A stretch of DNA of 64,000 nucleotides, taken from positions 30,119,493-30,183,492 of the forward strand of contig NC_133223.1 of assembly GCF_040436345.1 (NCBI RefSeq), read 5' to 3'. The notes below the pieces were generated by a model that saw only the letters and a list, made by a program, of their open reading frames with translations, did not search any database and had not been told where the DNA came from. Below, piece by piece: positions 25,729 through 39,397 of the stretch (positions are counted from its first letter, which is position 1; the number at the start of each line of letters is the position of its first letter). The stretch is from Pagrus major (taxonomy: Eukaryota > Chordata > Actinopteri > Spariformes > Sparidae). The translations under genes were made by a program, and so were the position numbers.

Positions 25729-26645
25729 GTAAGGAGCTGCGACGATGAAACAACACCGCGACACTGTTTTCATCACCATATTACAATCAGCCAAATTAGC
25801 CTGTTAGCTAGCTCCCGCTAGCCTGCTAGCCGACATGCTAACGTCGGCCTCCTCCATCCATTCAGCGTCTGTAGATGAGAGGGGACGGCATCCCAGACGT
25901 TCAGCTTGGCCGTGGTGTCAACCCGGATGGCTTTTCGTGACTGTGATGGTTTTGCACATGTTGTGACTGTTCGTCTTGTCGGAATAACGCTAAGAAGCGA
26001 GGAGCGGTGGTGTTTAATGTGTCGTGCACCCTCGCCTGTCTTAGCTGCTGCGATACAGATTGGGCTAGTTTGATGGCTAATGCAAAACCAGGCTTCATTG
26101 GCTCCTAATGGAAACCGCTAGCCAGCTAACAGTAGTGGCGTGAGTTTTTTTTTTACCACTTTGCCGAGAATTACTCCCTGTTTTCTGCGAGTGTGTCGTC
26201 TGTTGTGGTGCAGCACGACGTGTAAAACGTGTCGGGGCTGCTCAGTTGTGATGCTGCGCTGCTCGGTGCTCATTGGGAGTTTGTTGTGACTTTCAACAAG
26301 CGCTCAGTAGTGAAGCGTTTGCTAGCTTCACTGCGTTTCACGTTGAGTTACATAAACTAAGCAAAGTCAAAGTGTTTTCTGATTTTTAAGTTGCAGTATC
26401 GGCGGTGATGAGTTATTTTAAGTCATTTACAGCTGATCTCTCCACGGTGCAGTGGCATTAATGATGGTTATTTTGGTGGCACTGACATTTACAATCTTCA
26501 CCATGTAGACTTAGACATTGAGTGTGTGGGTTTTAAATGCCACACCGTGGTTGTACTAACAGCTGATTTTAATTTCCCTCCTTGTTTAGGATTTGTCTGA
26601 TCACAGGTCCCCAGCCTCCAAAGTGCACCAACTGGATAGTAAGCC

Positions 26646-29600
26646 ATGGCAACCATAGTGCCCAAACTCTCCAGCGGTGGCGCTGTTAAGATCCGCTTCA
26701 CCGGCATGGACCAGGGTACCACCAAGTGGAGAGAGGGAACTTTTGAGATCCTGGAAAAGGACAACAAAGTCAACCTCTGTCTCAGATTCAACTGTGGTGG
26801 AGCTGCCAAAACTTTCCAGGTACGGTTCACTTTGTTTCTATTTATACAATAAGGGCTCAAATCCTAAAGTATGTTGGGTTTTGTCACTGACACTCAAATT
26901 GTTGGAGACATTTTGTATGAGCAGTCTTTAGTGTTTCTCCCCTCCATTATTTTAATGTCAAAAACCCTGGGGAAAGCTGATGGATAACTCATTTTCTTGC
27001 GTGTGAGTGGAAAGCTTAAGAAACAGCAAACAGAGTCCAGCTCATGGGGTACCAGGCTATTGTGCATGCCAGCTCATTAATGTTATTAGTAACACATGTG
27101 CTTTTCCTATTATTGCTTCCTATTATAACTCAAATGTCTGTACAGCTGTAATCAAAAGAATATTGCAACGCCTGCCAACCGCCTGCTGTTGCACGGTTCC
27201 TGCTCTGTCTCAGGTAATTTATTGGCTAACAGTCCTTTGAATCAAATGACTGGCTGGCTCGAGTCTAGTGTATTGTTTATAAAGCTAGTAAATGTTTGAG
27301 CATCTTGAGCAGGAGCCAGTCACAAAATTACAGTACACAGTCAGACCTTCTGAATGAGCTGTAGGTGTCATATTTGCTAAAGAACAGGGCACCCGAATGC
27401 AACCAAAAACCAACATGTTTGCTCACAAGCTCATGGGTTGTGTCTAAGGACTGTAACAAAATATTCATGTTTATTTTACCATATTTTAGTGTAAATATGA
27501 GCATCTGGATGATACTAAGCAAATAGTCTAACTGTGGAGAGGTGGATTCTGCTGCTGCAGGAGTGACTTGAAATCTTTCTGTTGACATTCTGACAACCGC
27601 CACCTTCTGCAAGGGGCAAGCTGCAAAGTTTTTCATGCCACCTTTTAAGTCTTTAGAGCATGCAGGAGTGAGACGGATGGTGAATAATTTCAAATGGCGC
27701 ATAAAATGTAATTGCGCTGATGTGGGTTCAAGTCTCGGATCAGGATCAGGTCCGGACATGAGTTGGATCCGTTTTAACATGATGCTCTCGGGCAAATTTT
27801 CCTCTGCTTGTTCTGTCATAAACAAATAAAACTGTATTTGATTGAATATTGAATTAATAACGTTACTTGCAGTATGCATTTATGGTTATGTATAGAGAAA
27901 AAAAACATATTGTATTATCTTGCAGCTGAACCAGAACTTGAAGTCTATCAGCCAGACTATAAACCGGATCCAACTGATTTTGAAGGACAGCAGTGCCATC
28001 ACTCTGGATAAGATGCCCCCGACTCTGATCCAGAGGACTAAAGAATACCTGGAGAAGCTGAAGCAGGCAAAGACAAGTACGGGTAATTACAGCACTGCTT
28101 GTTCTAAAAACTCCCAAAACTTTGTTGATTCACGGCACATTTAAGTGGATGAGGATAACCAAAGCAACACAAGCAAGTCTTCATTGTAATGTTGAGTTAC
28201 ATTTTAACTGTATTTTGGTTTATCCACTCATGTTTTTGCAGAATATAAAGTTATTATTTTTGGTTACAGCTATGCTTCAGCAACATTTCTCGAGGTAATG
28301 TTAAATTGGTAAAGTTTGTGACAGAATTTCTCAGGCTTTATGTGCAGCAAACATTGATACATTTAAGACATACGTGTCTTAAATTCCAGCCGATATATTT
28401 TGATGTTGAGTAGTGTTGTGTTTTGGTTACGTTTCTTAATGTGTTTGGTTCATTTCAAGTGAAAATGGCTAGTGAATTTCAAGTCAAATACATCTTTGCT
28501 GTACTACTTTTTCTCTGCTCATTTAAGAAATTAATTTTTCTATTAATTTAATTTGATATTATTTCTGGTTTCATGATCTGTGGCCCCTTGTTCTTCATTG
28601 ATTCAACCAAATACTGTATCCATCTACTGAGACCTTGTTTGGAAATTTTACATAAAGCAGCAACTTTAGTTTGCTACATAGACAGAGCAGATGGTCGGAC
28701 TGAGCCAGACACCGTCCTACTACAAGACACATGAGCCACAGACTTAGAAAAACAGCTCAGGTTAGCTTTCCTGCTATAGTCTCCTTCTTATCTAACTCAC
28801 AAACAGGAACATACGCTTTGTCCTGAACCTTAGTTTGCTGAATGAGCGACAAAAATAAACATTCACAGAGGAAAAGTTCATTGCTAATGTCAGTTTGCTT
28901 GCTCGATGGCTAATTGGCTGTTGAGCTGTAAATGTCACTTGGGTCTGATTAGATGCTGCGTGGTCCTTACTCTTCAACACCACTAACATTATGCTGTCTG
29001 CCCATGACATGTAGGCTACAGTGCTAGTTTGTTGTCAGTCCCTCCAGTCGCCAAAGAGGAAAACTATTTTTCTGAGTAGACCTTTTTTCTTCCTTAATAA
29101 TTAAAAACTATTAACAGTCTGTTTTCAAGCAACATGTTGACATTATTTTTGTCACTACAAAAAGGGACGACTTAATGTGACTTCAGTTGGACTTTATCAT
29201 AGCCTCAGATAAAGAATGGCAGAATTAGAAAATATAAATCCTGTTGCACCTGTTCCCTCTACACTCGATACCACTGATGGAATATGTAACTAGGTACATT
29301 TACTCAAGCACTGTACTTAAGTACAATTTTGAGGTGCTTCTACTTTACTTGAGTATTTCCATTTTCTGATACTTTACACTTCCACTCCACTACATTTTGG
29401 AGTCAAATGTTGTACTTTTTTAATAATAATTGACTGATAATTGGCCATGCTGATAATCATTTGACCCATAATATACCATATATACATGGATGTAAATATA
29501 TGTAGGATTTACTTTTACTTTTGATGCTTAAGTTCATTTTTGCAAGAAAATTACTTTTGATACTGAAGTACATTTAATATCAGATACTTTGAGACTTTTA

Positions 29601-32600
29601 GGTACTATTCATATGAGTGACTTTAACTTCTACCAAAGTAATATTTTAACACGAAATCTTTACTTTCACTCAAGTATGACTTTTGGGTACTTAATACACT
29701 GCTTGTACTGTATGGTTGCTTTTATTTTGATACAGAACACGACATGGTCTAAAGATCACCGTGCATTGAACCTCTCAGCAGATCTGTCACAAATTTGTCA
29801 AAACAGGCCTTTGATTTTCTGACTTTAAATTGAATAAATAATGATACAACTGGACCTCATGCTTATCACAATTTCCCTGAATCCTAAGGCTTGGTTTTAA
29901 CATCCTGCATAATTTAATATTACTCCCGTCCCACCCACACAGTACAATGAACAACCTGTCAGAATGAAATGAGCATATGGGGCTAATGTCACTTGTGATG
30001 TTTTGTGAGAAGGGGATTCATAACATCTTTTCAGTCACATACTTTGTCCTGACTTCCTATTCTTCTTCTTTCTAATTTCGCAGTTTTAAAATCATCCCAT
30101 GGAAGTGCAAACTTCAGTGTGCTTGGGAACCGCTCTGTGAAAAATGAGACCAGTCCATCAGGGGAGAGACAGGTGAGCAAGTACACAGATTTTTTTTACA
30201 TGAAAATATTAAGACGAAGCTTACACTTACATTTGACTCAAATATCCAGACTCCTAACATCTTCCAGACAACACCGAGGCGGCAGAGTGCGGAAGGTCGG
30301 GAGGACACGACACCGAGGAAGCCTCTGGGCAGCCCGAGTAGAGCTGCCTCCACTCCCACTCGCACTGGACTCTCTGAGAATAGGTAGGACTGAAATTCAT
30401 GTTGCTGGTGCTATGTGAACGATCTTGTGTTCTCTTTGTAAAAACAAACCAACAAAAAAATACAAAAATGCAAAAAACCAGTGACTGTTCAGCTTTCTCA
30501 AAGTGAAAGTCCATAGTGTGTGGAGGCAGTCTGGCAAGATAAGTTTAAAAATCCTTTATTCGTGAATGGATACGCCTTCTGCAAAAATTCTTTGTTCTTT
30601 GTTTATACTGACAAAAATAGCAAGTCCTTGTAACTTTGTCACACCTGTCTTTCTTAGGTGTTAGATTTTTGTCTTTCAGTTTAAGGCTTGTGATGTGAAT
30701 TTTTCTGTCTCTGTTCTTCAGGAGCGAGAAGAGAAAAAGACTCCTTAACTCCGAAAGTGACCTAACTGAGGACTACCCCAAGGAAAATGACTCTTCAAGG
30801 TAAAAGGCGTACACGCCTCACTTCCCAGACTAAACTGTAGTGGTCTGGATACACACGAAATAACCTGACTTCTGTTGCCTTTTGTTCGACTATAAGTATT
30901 GGGAAGATACCAGAATGTTGATATATGCTGTTATGTAAGTAGTATCATTTATATGTGTGATGGCCCTGAGATCAATAATCAAAGTGCAATCAATGTTTAA
31001 ATTCTCTTAATTCTGCTACAGTCAGATAACATGACAAAAATATGTATTTACATTTTCTCAGCAACAACAAAGCCACTTCAGATCCATCCAGGAAGTTTCC
31101 ATTGAGCTGTAAAGATAAGATGAAGCAGGGAGAGGAGAACAGGAGCTCGGGTAAACTTCTACATCCTAAGCTCAACAATACCATCTGTATACCTCTGGTT
31201 ATGTGTTCAGATGCTTAGTAGAGTTCATCCTGCATGTTAAAATGTATAAATGTACGGTTTTAGAACACTTTTGAGACAATAGATAGAAACATAAACCCGC
31301 ATACTTTCTTCCCCTTACCTTCAGCTCCACTGGCCTCAACTCCCCTTCAGCCAACGTCATTCTACGGCAGCCGATCTGTGACTAAAGACTACAGCCAGAG
31401 TCACTCTTTCCTGGACAGGTGAGTTTCTTTTAGTGGTGCAGAGTTAAATGCAAATGGGTCAGCACACATCTGTAGGGCTGCAACTAACAGATACTTTTTT
31501 TATTATAGATTTTTCTGTGAACTGTTTTCACGATTAATCGATTAATAATTTAGTCTATAAAAAAAAGACAAATGCTCTTCACAATATCCCAGATTGCTTC
31601 TTTTGTCCAACCAACAGTCCAAATCCAAAAAGAGTTTTCATTTATATACATACATACACAAACATTTATCATAAACTTCAAATAATAGTTGTAAATTCTG
31701 ACATTTATGAAGCTGGAACCAGCAAATATTTGACATTTTTACTTGAAACAATCAATTAATTATCAAAATAGTGAGCAATGAATCCCTTTTTCGGTCGACT
31801 GTTTGATTAATCATTGCAGCTCTACTCATCTTTGTCTCCATATGAAGATACTTGAGCAATACAGTGAAACATACTTTTGGTGTCACATTATTGCACGTCT
31901 ACTTTATGATCTACGATTTTGGCTTTGAATTACAGAAGAGATTAGTAGTTTTCAAGATTGAATTTTAAACGCACTTAAATCTAGTTGTGAAGTTAAAGAA
32001 TGTAATTACGGTGAGAGCAGTGATTTGACATTTGTATAATCTGTACTAGGCCATCCAGTACAGCACAGAGCACCTCAGTCAAGAGAAGCCTCATGCTGCC
32101 TAATCACTCCACTCCCTTCAAGAAGGTCCGTCCCTCTCTGGACTACAGTGGCTGGAACAAGCAGCGGCCCTCCACTCTGGCCCAGCCTCAGCCGCCACTG
32201 CAAGGGTAAGAATAAGCCACTAAATCTGAAGACAGACTGGATTGCATTTATATTGAATGTTGTGAACCCAAATGAAATACAAGGGAAATCAGAAAGATCT
32301 GTTTCAGCGAGAAAAACAAAGGTTTCCAAGAGGCAGTTTTGCTTTTCTAATTTCACACAAACATTTGTAACATTGTGAAAGTCACGTCTGTATAACTCCT
32401 GGAAAAGAGATGTTCTGTTACCAAATTCAAGGTCTTATATGACTCTTCCTCCTTCTTTTTCCTTAAACCATTCATTTTGTATCTTTCAGATTTTCTAACC
32501 TTGGCAACACTTGCTACATGAATGCCATCCTGCAGTCCCTGTTCAGCCTCCCCTCCTTCTCCAATGACATGCTGAAGCAGGGCATCTCGTGGAAGAAAGT

Positions 32601-35600
32601 GCCCATCAATGCACTGCTCAGGTACCACGTCAGGCTCTGTACACAGGGCTAGATTTAAAGACTTTCTTGTTCAAGGGGTTCATTGTGCTTTGCTAATAAA
32701 CCCCTTTTTCAAATTCCGCTTAAAAGCACTTGTTGAAAAGCTGCAAAGAGAAATGTTTTAAAGCATTTTAAATAACTCTGTGATATCTTGACTGCCTGCA
32801 GGCGTTTTGCTCACCTTATGGCAAAGAAGGATGTGGGCTGTCCAGAGACAAAAAAGGACCTCTTGAGGAAAGTGAAGAGTGCAATCTCCTCCACAGCCGA
32901 GCGTTTCTCTGGAAACATGCAGAATGTAAGTTCTCCCTATAGAATCAACAGTTCAGTTTCAGGTAATGGTACCTGAAAAGTACCTTATTCAGATTTTGTT
33001 CATTTGTTACAGATGGATGTCATGCCATAAACTGTTTGTAAAGTATTTGTTTGTGAAGCCCTTACCTGCTTTAGCTCAGATATGTTTAAATTGTCACCTA
33101 TCTGCACATAACACTCCTCATATTCAATAATTGTGCAAACAAACCGTAAAAGTCCATGCGTGTCACAATGTTTACCAGGATGCTCACGAGTTCCTGAGTC
33201 AGTGCTTGGACCAGTTAAAGGATGATGTGGAGGAAATGAACAAGAGCCTGACGAATGAAGCTGCAGCATCCTCGTCATCCTCTGTGGTGGGTGAGAACGG
33301 CCAGGAAGCAACGTCGTCTGCAACCAAGACAGAGCCTGGTGAAGAGGTGGACACCTCCCGCATCTACACCTGCCCCGTGGCGGTCAACATGGAGTTTGAG
33401 GTGCAGCACACTATCATCTGCAAAGGGTGAGGCCTTTTTCCTGCTGGATCCGCTGAGTTTATCCTTGCAGTGTGTCTTTTGTAATGCCAAAGCTGTTAGT
33501 TGCTCTGGGGGAAATAAATTGTGTGCTAAACCTTTATTTTGCTCTGCAGCTGTGGCGAGGTGGTGACTAAGCGAGAGCAGTTCAATGACTTGTCCATCGA
33601 CCTACCACGCAGAAAGAAAACGCTCCCACTTCGCTCTATTCAGGATTCCCTGGATCTCTTCTTCAGGGTGAGTCTTTTCATAGAATTGATTCTATGAATG
33701 ATTAATCTTTAACCACTTTCCCAGCTGGTTATATTTCTTTTAAAAGTAACTAAAGGTGTCCTACACGAAACAACCAGGACTCTGCTAGATATATTATTAC
33801 ATATTCCAAAAGTTAATAAGTAACTTTTTCCTTTTGCAGATGGAGGAAATTGAGTACTCGTGTGAAAAGTGCAACGGGAAAGCAGCAACTGTTATGCATA
33901 AATTCAGCAAACTGCCCAGGTATGTCTACATAGAAAACTTAGAGTTGGAGAGACAATGTCACAACTAATCGATTAAATTAAATTGACAGATTAATCCAAA
34001 ATGAAAATAATTGTTAGTTGCAGCCCCTGAGAGGGAAATGCACCATGAGAAGATGTCATGCTCATCATCAAATACTTGAAATTGTACATACTTTTCGAGT
34101 TGAGCAGAAGTTCACTGCATTTCAAAGATGTTAAGTAGCCGTTCAGCCACAATTAGAATCCTAGCTGTTACTTTCTGTAATCATCTGTTGGTCATAAGAA
34201 TAAAAGAATGTCTTGATAAACAGAGGGTAATTATTTATTGATTTCTCCCTGCAGAGTCCTCATCCTTCACCTGAAACGGTACAGCTTTAACGCTCAGCTG
34301 TCTCTGAACAGCAAGCTGGGCCAGCAGGTGGTGATCCCCCGATACCTGACCCTGCTGTCCCACTGCACCGAATCCACACGGCCCCCTGTTAGTCTCGGCT
34401 GGAGCTCCCAAGCCTCCATGTAAGACTTCCTAAACATTCTCAAATAAAACGTGTGAAAATTAACTTTGAACATTTCACAGTCTGGGTAATTACAACCTGA
34501 GCGATTGATTGAGTCAGTTGGGTTTAAGTGAAAGCTTTGCAATTAATCTGGATACATTAGATCTGGTCTCACTGGCTGAGAGAGGATGGTTAATGAACCA
34601 ACAGCAACAATTAGGACTCTAAATGTTTTCTTTGTTGCTCTCAAAGGTCCAGAACACTTAAAACATCACAGTTGGTCAACTCCTCCACAGCACCTCTCCG
34701 GTAAGTACTGCAAGACTTTTAAATTATAAACAGAAAAAAGAAGGAAATGGTTAATTTAAACTGGACACAACAAGCTCTAAAGCACAATTCTGTTGTCAGC
34801 GTCCTTGATAAAAGTGTGTGTCACATATTGCTTGACTAAATAGGACTTAAAGTGTTTGCAGACTTGGCTTTCTAGCTTTTCATTGTAAATCTAATCCCTG
34901 AACTGTGTCTGTGTAGAAGGATTGGAGGGAAAGTGGCCAACTCCACCTGCACCTCAATCCTTGTGGACTCTGACTGTGAAGAAGAAACTAACAGAAAGGT
35001 GAGCGCGAGCCGCAAGCGACGCCTCAGCAGCTGTCTGCCTGATGACGACGACCGACCAGAAGAGGTGAGTTTTCTGACGGACCTGAACAATTAAAATGTA
35101 GCCTCCTTTTCTCGTCTCTGTTGCTGTTTTGACACTGTTTTTTATGCGTTTCAGCGGAGAGCAGTAATAGATTCAGCGGATTTTGGTGGCATAAATGATG
35201 ACGAAATGTTGGAGGCCGTGCTGGAGATGAGTCGGCAAGAGGCCGGGCTGTCGGCTCCTCCCCCCATGGAGGATGAGCCGACCAGCAGCCCTGACACAGG
35301 CTTTGGAGACACAGATGCCCATGACCTGGCCTATCACACAGATTTGCTGGAAACAGACACCAAGCAGCCTGCAGGTAGTCCAACATCATAATGTTTTATT
35401 GGAGTTCACCTCACTAGTATTTACATATTTGTTAATTGATGTGTTTATTTGTTGATCTTGTGTAGATGTTCTGGATTCCCTGGACTTAACCATGGATGAG
35501 AACAAGGAGAATCAGACTCCAGAGGGTGTGCAGCAGCAGGGAGAACTGGACTGGGTCCAACAGTACAGTCTGGATCAGGAGAGGGAAGAACAGGAGCTAC

Positions 35601-37521
35601 AGCAGGCTCTGGCCCAGAGCCTCCAGGAGCATGTAAGATTAAAGACCACGTGACTTCTGCAGGGCTTTTCCTTAAGAATGGAACGATGGTGCTGTATCTA
35701 CATACTGTATTGTTGCACTGGAATGCTGAAGAACAGTTGCGTGTATCAAATATGTAGACAACTTCAAGACGCCTAACACCCAGCAGTGACAGCCTGAGTG
35801 AAAATGCAGTGTTGAAAATTTGCACACTAAATCTCAGTAATGTATTTACCTTTCCTCCACTTCACCCCATGTAGGAGGCCCAAGAGATGAGAGAGGATGA
35901 TGATCTGAAGAGGGCCACGGAGCTCAGTTTGCAAGGTAAGAACCAAGTTTGTTGAGTAGCTGGATAACTGGCCCTGATAATCACATGTTGAGCATCTTTT
36001 GGCAATAGTCAGCTGATGGCTGTTTGAGCATGTTAAAGAAGTGGGGGAGGCACAACACCATCACTTATCTCACAAATTCACTGCAGGTTCTTCTAATTTT
36101 TCAAATTGTCGTCAAACAAAAGAGCCCACACTGACAACACAAAGTTCAGGGCAAAACCTTTGAGCGCCAGTTGCAATTTCTATCAGACATAAAATCAATA
36201 AACTGTGGAATCACTGTGCTGCAGTAATACCTGACCAGTATCAATGTCTGCTCGTCACCCAACAGAGTTTAACAACTCTCTGCCCGAGCTGCTGTGTTCA
36301 GATGATGATTCTGGAAACGAAGACGTGCTGGACATGGAGTACACTGAAGCAGAGGCTGAGAACCTGAAGAGGAACGCTGAGGTACTCAACATCCTGCAGT
36401 TACACAACTAGTGTAGTCTGATAATCTTGGTCAATTCCACTATAAACTAAAAAGAAGCAACTATTGTGCGCTACAAATACAATGAAGTAAAAGAAGTCTG
36501 CCTCAACTTTTTTACTAAACATTTCTAGCTGTTGTAATGATAATGAGTATACATTAAACAACACTGAACCACTTTGATTCATAGTAACCTTTTAAACGTT
36601 GTAATCCACAGAGCGGAGACTTGGCCAACTCTTTTAGACTCATCAGTGTCGTCAGTCACATCGGGAGCAGCTCCTCCTCTGGTGAGCTCACACTTGTTTG
36701 TTAGGAGTTGATTTACATCCACTCTTTTGCATAAAAGAGTGGATGCCTGCACATAAAACCTGAGCACAGTGCTTGTATGCAAGGAAGACAGAAGTATTTC
36801 AATGTTTGGTTTCAGTGATGATGTTGGAGTGTAACACAGTAACTTGACATGTTGTGTCTATTGCCTGACCTGATATTTACACCAGGGTACAACTTATCCT
36901 CAGTAGTCTGAGTTTTACAAAATGTCTCTGTAAAGCCTTCGTCAACAATACATCAAACACCAGAGAAGAAATAGTCATTTCTTGATGAACTATTATTTAC
37001 TTTCCACTCAAGGCCATTACATCAGCGACGTGTACGACATGAAGAAGCAGTCGTGGCTGACCTACAATGACCTGGACGTGTCGCGCACACAGGAAGCAGC
37101 CGTCCAGCGAGATCGTGACCGCAGTGGTTACATCTTCTTCTACATGCACAAGTGAGTGAGGAGAATAACTGGATACCGTCTTCAATTAGTCTTTGTTATC
37201 ATAATGAAACAGCTGGATCCTGACCAGCCTCTTTGATGAAACATGTCTGGGTTTTCCTGTTAGGTACAGAAACGGCCCTGAGGCTCTATTTGTTTTTCAT
37301 GTTGTCAGAATTTTTGAGCACTTGCGTGAATGCTTCTGTAATGAAAAATATTTTATGATTTCAGTGAGAAGTTCCTGTTGGAGGGCATTACATGATGGTC
37401 TGTAAGACTCCTGTCTATGTTGTGTGTCTTTAGGGATGTGTTCGAGCAGCTGTCTGAAATGGAGAGATCTGGAGCCAGCGCCACTTCAGAGGCAGGGAGG
37501 AACGTCCTGCAGCCGCTCTGA
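26646..37521 (+). CDS. usp37: Ubiquitin carboxyl-terminal hydrolase 37
   Basis: Twenty-three coding exons: 26646-26819, 27926-28082, 30084-30172, 30268-30383, 30722-30799, 31062-31150, 31325-31418, 32050-32205, 32490-32621, 32802-32925, 33179-33426, 33550-33667, 33840-33919, 34255-34419, 34647-34700, 34917-35064, 35155-35374, 35466-35632, 35875-35935, 36266-36381, 36612-36681, 37013-37151, 37434-37521. All phases agree, giving about 960 aa. It is a cell-cycle deubiquitinase (known targets include cyclin A). An N-terminal PH-like region is followed by a USP fold with catalytic Cys326 in SNLGNTCYMN and His887 in SSGHYISDVYD; the acidic partner is probably in WLTYNDLD. Between these boxes lie three ubiquitin-interacting motifs (EEQELQQALAQSLQEH, DDLKRATELSLQ, EAEAENLKR). 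KEN degrons occur in YPKENDSS and NKENQTP. Exon 11 carries a Ser/Glu-rich insertion. Confidence 0.96.
29266..29715 (+). repeat. Dispersed fish repeat (ACTCAAG/CTTAAGTAC type) in USP37 intron
   Basis: Starts near ACCACTGATGGAATATG, then TACTCAAGCACTGTACTTAAG, TACTTTACTTGAGTATTTCC and CTTCCACTCCACTACATTTTGG. Longer copy of the family also seen at 18739-19067. Confidence 0.75.
31472..31823 (+). repeat. Dispersed fish repeat with TAATCGATTAAT-type ends
   Basis: Bounded by GGGCTGCAACTAACA at the left and AATCATTGCAGCTCTAC at the right, roughly inverted ends. Inside are ATTAATCGATTAAT, TTTGTCCAACCAACAGTCC and GAAGCTGGAACCAG, in the order typical of this non-autonomous fish element. It lies in USP37 intron 31419-32049. 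Shorter relatives are at 33957-34027, 39551-39692, 50219-50432, 56105-56255 and 63930-63996. Confidence 0.7.
33957..34027 (+). repeat. Short internally deleted copy of the CGATTAAT repeat
   Basis: ACTAATCGATTAAATTAAA to TTGTTAGTTGCAGCCC retains only the two ends of the element found at 31472. Confidence 0.6.
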
Positions 37522-37975
37522 GTGCTACATCTTTGGACACATCCACAGCTGAACCCTGCTAGATGGAGTTCTCCTCAGAACAGCCTTGAGTACTACTGAT
37601 TGCCGTCCTTTTTTTGGTCGTCTTCAGGCACTTCTTTTCCTCTACAACTGACTAAATGGCCTGCTAAACTAGCACCTGTGAATGCCAACGCAGGTGCTAA
37701 ACTGTCTAGACTCTTGAAATACCAGAAATGCAGTTAAAATGTTCAGTGGATCAAAGTTTGCCTCCATGTTTTTGGGGCTGGAGTTTTTCTTTGCTATGAT
37801 TTTATCAAACAACTGTTTTTGTTTTTTTTTCTTCTTTGTTTGTTTCTTGATACACTTCTTTAAACTTTAATGCCGTTCATTCAGACTTTCACTTAAGAGC
37901 AACTATCGCACCAGATGCTGCTGGTGCTTCATGGATTGTATGTTCTGCAGACCCTTTATTTCCCATATAAAACTA

Positions 37976-37981
37976 AATAAA
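37976..37981 (+). terminator. USP37 poly(A) signal AATAAA
   Basis: AATAAA 455 bases after the stop codon. Another AATAAA-like run is near 38739, so alternative 3' ends are possible. Confidence 0.6.
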
Positions 37982-38108
37982 GATATATTCTATGTTGGAG
38001 TATAAGCTATAATAGAGTTAGAGGGTTGTTGTATTTAGCGGGTACATTTGGTGCAATATTTATGTTCTGGCACAAACTGGCCAAATCAAATCAGCTTTCT
38101 ATCACTGA

Positions 38109-38196
38109 GTGTGTATGTGTGTGTGTGTGTGTGTGTATGTTTGCCCACTTGCTTTCTGTGCTTGATTTATGGCCTGATTTGTGCGTGTGTGTGTGT
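38109..38196 (+). repeat. Two (GT)n microsatellites downstream of USP37
   Basis: GT runs at 38109-38140 and about 38180-38196, separated by 40 bases of unique sequence. Confidence 0.9.
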
Positions 38197-39142
38197 GGGG
38201 TTGTCTCCATATTATAGATTTGAGAAAAATCCGTAAGCTTAATAACAACACAGCCTGTTTTTACTGAGCTTTTCTCAGTAAAGCCCACTTTATTATTTTG
38301 GAGTTTTTGACCTTGTGCCTCCCGAGAAAACTTTTTATAAATATGTAAAAAAGCTTTACTTTGACAGTTGCACAACCTTGTTGTTTTTGGATATGTTTGT
38401 CAACAATGTGTAAGTCAGATTTTCATTATAAAAAGCCAAGATTTTCTATTTATTGCAGCATAGGGGTTGATTTTATCTTAATTAACCCATTAAGATACGC
38501 CACGGCAAATAGAAGTCATTACAACTAGATCACCAGGGAAGCTAGCTATAGCGTAATGTCTCTTATTTCACCATCTGTAAGGCCAGTATACAGTACTTAA
38601 CACTTTAGACCTCTGCTAATGCTGTTCCACTAGTTCCTATCAGGCGTGCTTGCTTATAGAACGGGAAAAGAGGAAGTATTTTGTTATTCTAGAAACTGGT
38701 TGTACAGGTCTTGTTTGTTACACTGTAAAAAATAAAAAGAAGTCACATTTCAGTACACCACATTTAACGAGTAACATTGAAACATGTTGTCTGCTGGACA
38801 TAATCAGACCATGCAACACATGAAAATCTACATAACATAGCATTAAAGAAAGATCAGTACGGACTGAATATATTCTTGATACCCAGTCCTTTATAGTTGG
38901 GTTTTTAGGAGGAGACTCCAGGAGGTACAGTATTGTTACACCAATTTGTTCTTGTATTTTCTGTCTGCCTTGAATTTCTGAAACATTGCGCTTTCCTGAA
39001 CATCCTGTCCCAGATGCAGTGTAAAGAGGGTGAAATGTATTTGTGAAGTAAAAATGAACAGCTTTTTCTACCCTTCATACACGACTGACTCTTCCTAAAG
39101 CAGATTTTAATAAAATATTACAGTGAAAGTGCACAGACTTTT

Positions 39143-39148
39143 TTTATT
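39143..39148 (-). terminator. Candidate YBEY poly(A) signal
   Basis: TTTATT on the plus strand, 250 bases beyond the YBEY stop codon at 39398. Confidence 0.5.
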
Positions 39149-39397
39149 TGTTGTTTAAAACTCTAACAAACACTGACATCCAGTGTTTGAAAAAGGAAAT
39201 CCACAATCAAACAGCTGCACATTGTGATCGTGGAGAAGACACCGACAGCATCCAGTGTACATTTATTCATGAATGCAGGAATTAATAAAATAATGTTTTA
39301 TTCAAACAGCAGTTCAACTGGTTACAGGCCCGTGAACAACAAAATCAAGCACCATAGTGCATGTAGTGCAAGTGTGAAGCTAAAGGTGATGTCACTG

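Larger units (their letters stand above)
37522..39397. other. Intergenic region between convergent USP37 and YBEY
   Basis: Contains the USP37 3' UTR, GT microsatellites and the YBEY 3' UTR. No further gene is visible. This is where the human 2q35-like block meets the 21q22.3-like block. Confidence 0.6.

Noticed and set aside
33000-33323. 107-codon minus-strand frame across a USP37 exon
   Set aside because: Antisense shadow of the exon at 33179-33426.
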